DNA of 28,656 bases, from positions 1-28,656 of the forward strand of contig CAYWZW010000068.1 of assembly GCA_964462945.1 (NCBI GenBank). Reading direction: 5' to 3'. This stretch comes from GCA-020343675 sp964462945 (GTDB lineage Bacteria; Planctomycetota; Phycisphaerae; Sedimentisphaerales; Anaerobacaceae). Position 1 is the stretch's first letter. The number at the start of each line of letters is the position of its first letter. Below are positions 21,904 to 28,656 of the stretch, piece by piece. The translations under genes and the position numbers were made by a program. Under the pieces are notes generated by a model that saw nothing but the letters and a program-made list of their open reading frames with translations, ran no database searches and was not told the DNA's origin.

Positions 21904-24900
21904 GTGAAACATAGACTCATCCTTCTGACAGCGGTTCTGGTCGTACTGCAATCATGCAGCCTTTCGTCGGCCCGGCCGACAACGGCATACGAAGCGGAAA
22001 TGGCGGTGGCAGGCTGGCTGGCCGCCGACCCCGAACCGCTCGGGGCGGCTCTCGGCCGTCGCGTGACGGCGGTTGAGACGTTCGCTGACGGCCAGGGCGA
22101 GCCGGCCTATTACGTCGTCTATTTGCAGCCGTCCGGCTTTGTGATTGTCTCGGCGGACGACCTGGTCGAGCCGATTGTGGGCTTCGCCGACGACGGCACG
22201 TACGAGCCGTCCGCTGAAAATCCGTTAGGCGCGCTGGTGACCGGCGACCTCAACGGGCGCATCGCGGCGGCGCGGAGCACCTTCGGCCCGATGGCCGTGA
22301 CCGTCCAGCCGGCGGTCACTGAAACGCAGAAAAAGTGGAGCTTCCTGGCCGGCATTGCAGAAGCCTCCGAAGGCGGGTTCGCCCCGATGGGGCTTTTGTC
22401 CATCTCGGATGTTCGCGTGCCGCCGCTGATCGCAAGCAGGTGGGGCCAAACGTCCGTCGCGGGCCGGTATTGCTTCAACTGCTACACGCCCAACCACTAT
22501 CCCTGCGGGTGCGTGGCCACGGCGCTCGCTCAGTTGATGCGTTATCACCAGTGGCCCTCGTCGAGGACCGGCATAGGCGTCAGGCAATTCCAGATCATCG
22601 TTGACGACGCTTTCCAGCAGGCATCCACGCGCGGCGGCGACGGAAACGGCGGACCCTACCGCTGGCCGCTGATGCTCGATGCGCCGAATGCCGGCGCGAC
22701 GGCGGAGCAATTGGAGGCCATCGGGGCGATCTGCTACGACGCCGGTATCGCCAGCGAGATGGAATACACCGCCCAGGGATCGGGAACGACCTTGCCGCAG
22801 GCGGGGACCGCGCTGCTCGATACCTTCCTGTTTGCGAACGCCATCGAAGCGTGGAATCGCAACGAGAATATCGGCCGGGGTCTCGACGGCATCGTCAACC
22901 CGAACCTCGACGCCGATAGTCCCGTCATGCTCGGCATTTCGAGCGGTCAGAATGGGCACGCCGTGATATGCGACGGGTACGGCTACAATGCCGCCACCCT
23001 GTACCATCACCTCAACATGGGCTGGCTCGGCACCGAGGACGCCTGGTACAACCTGCCCGCCATTAATTCCAATCCTTCTTTCGACGTCATTCACGGCTGC
23101 CTCTACAACATTTTCACCTCCGGCTCGGGCGAGATCATCAGCGGGCGCGTCACGGACCGCTCGGGCAATCCCATCAGCGAGGCCGCCGTGGAGGCCGAAG
23201 GGGACGGCGGGCCGTTCAGCGCTGTGACCGACAGCAAAGGGATATATGCCCTGGTGAGGGTCAAGCCCTATTCGAGATACACCATCCGCGTGACGGCGTC
23301 CGGCTACAGGTTTTCGCCCAAGACCGTCAACATGGGAAAATCCGACAACGACAGCAACAGTTCGGGCAACGAATGGGGCGTCGATCTTGTCGGGCTGGAG
23401 CCCTGCCTGTACGACTCGCTGGAGGACTTTGAAACGGGCGGTTTTGAGAAATTTCAGTGGACACGTTCCGGCGAGAGCCGCTGGACAGTGACATCGGCGG
23501 CGCAATCGTCCGGAACGTACAGCGCCCGCGCCGGGTCGATTAACGACGGCGAAAGCATGGCTTTGCATCTGACGTGTGAGTGCGCGGCGGGCAATGTCAC
23601 GTTCTTTCGCAAAGTCTCATCCGAGCAGGGCGGCGACCGCCTGACCTTCGCCATCGACGGGGTCACACGGCGCGAGTGGTCGGGCGAGCAGGACTGGGCC
23701 GAGGTCTCCTTTCCCGTGACGGCGGGCACACGGGAATTTGAGTGGGCCTATTCCAAAGACGCCTCCACCTCGAACGGCGGCGACAGCGCCTGGATCGACG
23801 ATATCGCATTTCCGATGGAGTGCAGCGAGTGCCGGCTGGATCCGCCGGTGCTGTACGCCGAGCCTTCGGTGACGCAGGGCGCCATCAATGCGATTTCGTG
23901 GGCGCCTGTGCCCGGCGCGACGAGCTACTACGCCGAGTGTGCCCGGGACGCCGGCTTTCTCAACGTCGCGGCCGACAGCGGCTGGATCGCCGGGACCGCT
24001 TACACGTTCGCGGGCCTGCAATCCGGCGGGACGTACTGGTACCGCGTCAAGTGCCGGCCGGACGAAACGTGGTCGCAGACAAGTCAGTCCGATTTCCAGG
24101 GTGACACGCTTAACGATACGACGGTGACGGGCGAGGGGGACGTAGTCCTGGCGGGCGGCACGACGCAGACCCAGGCCATAGCCAATCCGAGCTGTGAGAC
24201 GGCGTTAACAACGAGGGCCACGTGGACGACGCTCCAGAACTCCACCACGATCTATCCCAAGCGGTCGCTCGATTGGGCGGCGGACGGCACGTGGTCGTTC
24301 GGCATCGTTTCAGTGAAAGGCTACCACAGTTACGGCGATTATGGCTGCTTCCGCCGGACGGTAAGCTGGATGGGCGTGGACACGCTGGTGTTCGACTACT
24401 GCACGATGAGGGCCGGTCCGCTCATGGCGAAAATCCTTATCGGAGGAAGAGAGGTCTGGTCCGCCCAGGCAACGGGCGCCGACCCGGATGCGCGCTTCAA
24501 CGTCTCCATAGACGTTTCTAATCTGACCGGCTCTCAAGTCCTGGAGCTGAGGGCCGAAGGCGCCAGGGCGGGAACCTACGATGGCGGCGTCTATTTCGAT
24601 AACTTGCGAACGTACAGCCAGGCCCAGTACCCCGCGGCGGGCCGCGTTGTCTCGACCGCGATCAATTTGCCGGAGGGCTACAGTTGGGACACGGTGACAT
24701 TCCACGCGACGGCGCCCGCCGGTACGCAGGTGACGCTCGACGTGCTGCCAGCCGCCGGCTCGACGCCCATCCCCGGCTGCGAAGGCATCCGCAGCGCCGC
24801 CGGCCTGAGTGGCATCACCGAAAGCACGATCCGCCTGCGGGCAAACCTGCTCACCGGCAATCCGGCCGCTACACCCGTGCTTCACGACTGGTCGGTTGTC

Positions 24901-24990
24901 TATGCCAAGCCCGCCTGCGAAAGCGACTGGTCCAGCGCCGAATCCTCGACCCAGGCCCTGTCAGGTAAGACGGGTGCTCAGGGCTATTGA
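21904..24990 (+). CDS. Secreted C10 (streptopain-like) cysteine peptidase with accessory domains
   Basis: The 1028-residue protein starts MKHRLILLTAVLVVLQSCSL (signal peptide, possibly a lipobox-like site). A Spi-like propeptide follows (YYVVYLQPSGFVIVSADD, then PIVGF). The peptidase C10 core has the catalytic Cys203 in GCVATALAQLMRYHQWP and His352 in NGHAVICDGY, then HLNMGWLG. Next come a carboxypeptidase-regulatory-like domain (about 412-475; ISGRVTDRSGNPISEAAVEA), a jelly-roll or MAM-like domain (about 500-640), an FN3-like domain (about 645-735) and a C-terminal sandwich region. It probably digests protein outside the cell after losing the propeptide. It starts at a GTG with GGAG 8 nt upstream. 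It ends SSTQALSGKTGAQGY without a dockerin, PEP-CTERM or other sorting signal, so the C-terminus may have been shortened. Confidence 0.9.
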   Translation: MKHRLILLTAVLVVLQSCSLSSARPTTAYEAEMAVAGWLAADPEPLGAALGRRVTAVETFADGQGEPAYYVVYLQPSGFVIVSADDLVEPIVGFADDGTYEPSAENPLGALVTGDLNGRIAAARSTFGPMAVTVQPAVTETQKKWSFLAGIAEASEGGFAPMGLLSISDVRVPPLIASRWGQTSVAGRYCFNCYTPNHYPCGCVATALAQLMRYHQWPSSRTGIGVRQFQIIVDDAFQQASTRGGDGNGGPYRWPLMLDAPNAGATAEQLEAIGAICYDAGIASEMEYTAQGSGTTLPQAGTALLDTFLFANAIEAWNRNENIGRGLDGIVNPNLDADSPVMLGISSGQNGHAVICDGYGYNAATLYHHLNMGWLGTEDAWYNLPAINSNPSFDVIHGCLYNIFTSGSGEIISGRVTDRSGNPISEAAVEAEGDGGPFSAVTDSKGIYALVRVKPYSRYTIRVTASGYRFSPKTVNMGKSDNDSNSSGNEWGVDLVGLEPCLYDSLEDFETGGFEKFQWTRSGESRWTVTSAAQSSGTYSARAGSINDGESMALHLTCECAAGNVTFFRKVSSEQGGDRLTFAIDGVTRREWSGEQDWAEVSFPVTAGTREFEWAYSKDASTSNGGDSAWIDDIAFPMECSECRLDPPVLYAEPSVTQGAINAISWAPVPGATSYYAECARDAGFLNVAADSGWIAGTAYTFAGLQSGGTYWYRVKCRPDETWSQTSQSDFQGDTLNDTTVTGEGDVVLAGGTTQTQAIANPSCETALTTRATWTTLQNSTTIYPKRSLDWAADGTWSFGIVSVKGYHSYGDYGCFRRTVSWMGVDTLVFDYCTMRAGPLMAKILIGGREVWSAQATGADPDARFNVSIDVSNLTGSQVLELRAEGARAGTYDGGVYFDNLRTYSQAQYPAAGRVVSTAINLPEGYSWDTVTFHATAPAGTQVTLDVLPAAGSTPIPGCEGIRSAAGLSGITESTIRLRANLLTGNPAATPVLHDWSVVYAKPACESDWSSAESSTQALSGKTGAQGY

Positions 24991-25052
24991 GAGGTTGTAG
25001 AATCTGGTCACCTTGCGAAAGCCTTCGTCGCGCAAAGTAGTTTTCCGGGGAT

Positions 25053-25844
25053 TTAGACGCTCCAGGCTGCATACTGAAGCTCTGAATCGTTTGCACATCG
25101 CCACCAGACGTTGTACCTGCCTTCAAAGTCGTCTCTGCCGGGATAAGGATAGTAGATGACCCTCTGCTGGTCACCCAGGAAGAAACCGCTGCCGCTTTTG
25201 ACACAGCGATAAATAATCCCCTGCTGCGCTACCCTGTCCACTGTCTTGGTCTGTTTGGAGTCGAGTTCCGCTAAGCAACTGCGGAGATGGTCTATATTGT
25301 GGTACGGCAGGTTATCGGCGCGACCGGTACGTGCATCGTCCGCCAAACCGTTCAAACCCAGCTCCACGAAGAGGATTTTAGGCACATAGATAGACTGGGC
25401 GGGACTGGTGATGAATGCCGTAAGCGCAAGCGGGTCCAAAGAGCTGGCGATCAACGGATGAACGGGGCAGATTTCACGGTAGAGATGGAATTTTCCCGAA
25501 AACTTTTTGGGCGGCTCGGCAGGTTTGAGCTCGAGACACCGGCCATGAGCCGTAACCAGCCACAGGCTTTCTATTGCCTCCAACGGGATGCGCTCCAGCA
25601 CGCGGTAAATGGCCAAATATACGGAATTTTTCGGTCGGCCGTCCGGAGAAGGAACACAGCGTGCATCGGCCTGCGCCAGATCAAAATCCTTGCTCTGAAA
25701 GTCCCGCCGGATTTGCAGAAACATGGCTTGGTCATGCGGCTGTTTGACGGTTTCGGTAGCCATATAGGTTCCAAATTGCTCCGCTGGTAACATAGATGCT
25801 ATAAGTGATTCCGGCAGCAACGACAAGTACAGATAAGATTTCAT
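25053..25844 (-). CDS. Conserved-looking hypothetical protein downstream of hppA
   Basis: A 263-residue protein whose family I cannot name. No signal peptide is clear: MKSYLYLSLLPESLIASMLP is only moderately hydrophobic and lacks a basic start and cleavage site. The body has folded-protein composition with a YLAIYRVLERIPLEAIESLW segment, a SIYVPKILFVELGLNGLAD segment, a PYHNIDHLRSCLAEL helix and a Trp-rich end (YNVWWRCAND). The ATG at 25844 has AGGAG at 6-nt spacing. It follows hppA by 59 bp on the same strand with a palindrome in the gap, so it may be co-transcribed. It converges with the C10 peptidase gene. Confidence 0.75.
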   Translation of the reverse strand: MKSYLYLSLLPESLIASMLPAEQFGTYMATETVKQPHDQAMFLQIRRDFQSKDFDLAQADARCVPSPDGRPKNSVYLAIYRVLERIPLEAIESLWLVTAHGRCLELKPAEPPKKFSGKFHLYREICPVHPLIASSLDPLALTAFITSPAQSIYVPKILFVELGLNGLADDARTGRADNLPYHNIDHLRSCLAELDSKQTKTVDRVAQQGIIYRCVKSGSGFFLGDQQRVIYYPYPGRDDFEGRYNVWWRCANDSELQYAAWSV

Positions 25845-25860
25845 AATGGTCTCCTAACTG

Positions 25861-25881
25861 GCCCGCCTTACGCCTGGCGGA
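25861..25881. repeat. Short palindromic element, copy 3
   Basis: CCGCC (25863-25867) and GGCGG (25876-25880) flank an 8-nt centre ttacgcct. With the flanks, gCCCGCC...GGCGGAc matches copy 2 in arms and spacing. It occupies the 59-bp gap between hppA and the downstream gene. Confidence 0.55.
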
Positions 25882-25903
25882 CTGGCCCCGGCGAATTTAT
25901 CTT

Positions 25904-28486
25904 TTACTTACCCGCACTACGTTCGGCGGCTGGTTTGCCGTCTATTTCCTTCGTCTCTGTGGTTTCTTTCTTGCTTTGCCACAGTGCCCAGAGAATCAAG
26001 GCTAATGTTATTGCCGAAACAATCAGGCCGACTATCCAGTTCGTAGGCAAATTTCTGCCCCAGTTTTCTGGGTTTGGCGACTGACTGTCGGGATTGATGC
26101 CGGCGACGTTGAACAGCAGAACTGTTCCGAGTGCAAGCAGAGACACCATATTCATAACTTTTACGAGCGGGTTGATAGCCGGTCCCGCCGTATCTTTCAG
26201 CGGGTCGCCGACGGTATCACCGGTCACACTGGCATGATGTGCCTCGGAGCCTTTGCCTCCGTAGAGTCCGTCTTCTATCATCTTTTTCGCGTTGTCCCAC
26301 GCGCCGCCGGCGGTAGCCATAAAGACGGCCAGCAGTTGGCCCACCAGGATCATACCCGCCAGGAAGCCTCCCAGGGCGTATGGTCCCAGGAGGAAACCTA
26401 CAAACAGCGGCGCCAGCAGAGCCAGCAGCCCCGGGCCGATGAGCTCTTTCTGCGCCGTGCGGGTACAGATGTTCACGACTCGGCCGTAGTCAGGTTTCTT
26501 GGTGCCCGCCCAGATAGCCTTGTCCAGGAACTGAGCGCGGCACTCATTGACAATGTAGAACGCGGCTCGGCCGACGGCCCGAATCAGCATTGAGCTAAAC
26601 AGAAAAGGCACGGCTCCGCCGATCAAGAAGCCGATCAGCACCAACGGGCTGGCCACCGTCAGTTGACCGGCAAAAAACCGGTACTGCGGCTCCTGCATCA
26701 TGTTCAGTTTATCTTCACTGCCCACGGCAATCACGGCAATGAAACTGGCAAACAGCGACACGGCGGCAATCACGGCTGAACCGATAGCAATGCCTTTTGT
26801 CTCCGCTTTGGTGGTATTTCCCACGGCATCCAGGTCCGCCAGCACCTGCCGGGCGCGTTTGTATGAACCAGGCTCTTCCTTTTCCATCGCTTCCCGGTCA
26901 TAACCCATCTCGCCGATGCCGTTGGCGTTGTCGGCGACCGGTCCGAAAACATCCATTGAAATCGTGTTCCCGGTCAGCGTCAGCATACCAATGCCGGTCA
27001 TCGCCACGCCGTACGCGATGAAAACCGGGGGCATTCCCCAGTAGCAGATCACAGACATCGCGATTGCCCCGGCTATCAGCATGACATTTGCTACGGTGCT
27101 CTCATAGCCCACGGCAAAGCCCTGGATGATATTCGTGGCATGACCCGTTTGGCAGGCCTTGGCCAGCGACTTGACCGGCGCGAAGGAGGTATGCGTATAA
27201 TACGATGTTGTCTTGTTCAGTGCGATGGCCAATAATATACCGACCAGGCAGGTGAAGACCGGACGCATATCCAGGCCGGCTATTCCAAAGTTAGCCCAGA
27301 GCGGCAGTTGTCCCGGATCACCATTGGGGAATCCTGAAGACGCCATCTTATACACCGCCAGATAGGCTGTATCGAAGTGCAGGTACATCAACCCCAGCAC
27401 AGAGAACCCAACCACAGAAATCAGCGAGCCGATCCAGAAGCCTTTATGCACGCTCTTGAGCGCCGTATCCGAGGTGTCGGCGGCCCCGGCCCTGACCGAG
27501 TACGTGCTGATGATGGAACCCAGCACCCCTATGCCGCGGACCAGCAGAGGAAAGATGACGCCCTTATGACCGAAGCTGGCCAGGCCCAGGATCATTGCCG
27601 CCACGATGGTCACTTCGTAACTCTCGAAGATATCGGCGGCCATACCGGCACAATCGCCGACGTTGTCGCCGACGTTGTCCGCGATAGTGGCGGCGTTTCG
27701 AGGGTCGTCCTCCGGAATGCCCTTTTCTATTTTGCCCACAAGGTCGGCTCCGACGTCCGCGGCTTTGGTATAGATACCGCCGCCGACCCGCATGAACAGG
27801 GCCAGCAGCGTGCCGCCGAATCCGAAGCCCAGAAGGGCCTCGTAGGCGTGCTCGCCGTAGATCAGGAAAATCGTTGTTCCGCCCAACAGGCCCAGGCCGT
27901 CCGTCAGCATCCCCGTGACCGTGCCCGTTCGATAGCCCAACTGCATGGCTTGGCCGTAGCTTTTTCGAGCGGCCGTTGCCACTCGCAGGTTGCCAATTGT
28001 CGCAAGACGCATTCCTACGTATCCGACCGTCCATGAAAAACATGAGCCGATCAGGAAAGCTCCCGCACGGCCGGCGGCGAAGGCCGGCTCGCCCCATTTG
28101 GTCAAATACAGCACGCCCGTCAGCAGCAGGATCAGCGGCCCGATTTTTTGAAATTGTGCGCCCAGGTAGGCTATGGCGCCTTCACGCACTGCCGCGGCGA
28201 TCTCCTGCATTCGGGGCGTGCCCTGGTCGGCCGCAGTTACCTGCCGGACAAGCATCAAGGCATATAAGAGTCCGGCGATTGCCACGGCAAGAACCATCAG
28301 CACGGCGACGCGCTCGCCGATGCTATATTGTGTAAGCGGGGCAAACCACACAAAAGAGCTTTCCGACGGCGACTCGGAGAGACTGCTTGCCTCTGGAGCG
28401 ATAGGTTGATTCGTCTGTGCGATAATTTGGACGCCACACGCCAGAAAAATCGCCGCTATGACAGCCATACGTATTTTGTTCGACAT
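25904..28486 (-). CDS. hppA: K+-insensitive H+-translocating pyrophosphatase
   Basis: The 860-residue integral membrane pump uses pyrophosphate hydrolysis to export protons. It has about 15-16 hydrophobic helices. The substrate loops are intact: EDDPRNAATIADNVGDNVGD followed by CAGMAADIFESYE, and a late GDTVGDPLKDTAGPAINPL. The segment GNTTKAETKG carries Lys where K+-dependent pumps have Ala, plus Thr three residues on, the mark of the K+-independent H+ subfamily. It has a longer N-terminus than usual, with a signal-like hydrophobic start (MAVIAAIFLACGVQIIAQ) and a Ser/Glu-rich linker. The ATG at 28486 has AAGGA close upstream. It leads a likely two-gene operon with the gene at 25053. The pump could save pyrophosphate energy under low-energy growth. 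Confidence 0.95.
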   Translation of the reverse strand: MSNKIRMAVIAAIFLACGVQIIAQTNQPIAPEASSLSESPSESSFVWFAPLTQYSIGERVAVLMVLAVAIAGLLYALMLVRQVTAADQGTPRMQEIAAAVREGAIAYLGAQFQKIGPLILLLTGVLYLTKWGEPAFAAGRAGAFLIGSCFSWTVGYVGMRLATIGNLRVATAARKSYGQAMQLGYRTGTVTGMLTDGLGLLGGTTIFLIYGEHAYEALLGFGFGGTLLALFMRVGGGIYTKAADVGADLVGKIEKGIPEDDPRNAATIADNVGDNVGDCAGMAADIFESYEVTIVAAMILGLASFGHKGVIFPLLVRGIGVLGSIISTYSVRAGAADTSDTALKSVHKGFWIGSLISVVGFSVLGLMYLHFDTAYLAVYKMASSGFPNGDPGQLPLWANFGIAGLDMRPVFTCLVGILLAIALNKTTSYYTHTSFAPVKSLAKACQTGHATNIIQGFAVGYESTVANVMLIAGAIAMSVICYWGMPPVFIAYGVAMTGIGMLTLTGNTISMDVFGPVADNANGIGEMGYDREAMEKEEPGSYKRARQVLADLDAVGNTTKAETKGIAIGSAVIAAVSLFASFIAVIAVGSEDKLNMMQEPQYRFFAGQLTVASPLVLIGFLIGGAVPFLFSSMLIRAVGRAAFYIVNECRAQFLDKAIWAGTKKPDYGRVVNICTRTAQKELIGPGLLALLAPLFVGFLLGPYALGGFLAGMILVGQLLAVFMATAGGAWDNAKKMIEDGLYGGKGSEAHHASVTGDTVGDPLKDTAGPAINPLVKVMNMVSLLALGTVLLFNVAGINPDSQSPNPENWGRNLPTNWIVGLIVSAITLALILWALWQSKKETTETKEIDGKPAAERSAGK

Positions 28487-28552
28487 GCGATCCTTCCCCT
28501 AAAAAACTCCTGTTGTATCTTAATGCCGACAGAATAACGGAACGAAAAGGGC

Positions 28553-28582
28553 ATTTTGCGCCAGCGGCTCCTATCCTGTCAA
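28553..28582 (-). promoter_or_regulatory. Possible hppA promoter
   Basis: On the minus strand, a perfect TTGACA (28577-28582) has CAAAAT (28553-28558) 18 bp downstream. The -10 match is weak. The predicted leader is about 60 nt. Beyond 28583 nothing was recognised to the window end. Confidence 0.35.
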
Positions 28583-28656
28583 CAATATTTTTGCCCGATT
28601 GAGGGATAACAGGGTAGATCATATCCCCTTAGCAACAATTCATCTTTGGTCGCATA

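Noticed and set aside
22225..23568. 447-codon minus-strand frame opposite the C10 peptidase
   Set aside because: Composition is that of an antisense shadow (Arg/Ala/Val-rich), and the plus-strand peptidase motifs are unmistakable.

Overview
The window looks like chromosomal DNA of a Planctomycetota bacterium, most likely of the Phycisphaerae type. The grounds are indirect: a secreted protein ending in a dockerin-like pair of Asp-rich EF-hand repeats, large exported multidomain proteins, a K+-insensitive H+-pyrophosphatase, PilX-like minor pilin proteins, and high-GC genes separated by AT-richer, hairpin-rich spacers. No rRNA, tRNA, CRISPR array, transposase or integrase was seen.

Layout. 1-5.35 kb is metabolic: cysM plus a UPF0158 gene on the minus strand diverge from a plus-strand run amrS-pdxB-folP-nudix. 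5.35-7.9 kb is Lon protease (minus). 8.0-10.65 kb holds a PilX-like pilin gene, a small anchored protein and an orphan C-terminal piece of a second PilX-like gene. 10.6-12.3 kb is a lipB-lipA operon (ATGA overlap), followed by a PilZ-domain gene with its own terminator. 13.1-14.9 kb holds nrnA, a ParD/ParE-like toxin-antitoxin pair, and a diverged copy of the nrnA 3' end. 15-17.1 kb holds a hexapeptide acyltransferase and a secreted seven-repeat (propeller-like) dockerin protein. 17.2-21.3 kb holds an orphan 3' fragment with a strong terminator, a small lipoprotein gene, and a very large exported protein that fuses DNRLRE, Ig-like, GSDH and TIGR03118-type domains. 21.2-21.9 kb is a hairpin-dense spacer. 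21.9-25 kb is a secreted C10 (streptopain-like) cysteine peptidase with accessory domains. 25-28.5 kb is an unrecognised 263-residue protein downstream of hppA.

How genes may work together. cysM needs PLP, and pdxB in the divergent operon makes PLP. The two operons appear to share back-to-back promoters. lipB and lipA make and sulphurate protein-bound octanoate. Lon, the toxin-antitoxin pair and nrnA form no single pathway.

The most unusual pattern is at gene 3' ends. At nrnA and at the TIGR03118-type gene, an intact gene is followed by a small cargo (a TA pair; a lipoprotein) and then an orphan second copy of the host gene's last codons. In the second case the orphan copy is followed by an intrinsic terminator that serves no other gene. 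The PilX locus has a weaker version of the same layout. This fits cassette-like insertion at gene ends, or duplication followed by decay. The sequence alone cannot decide between them.
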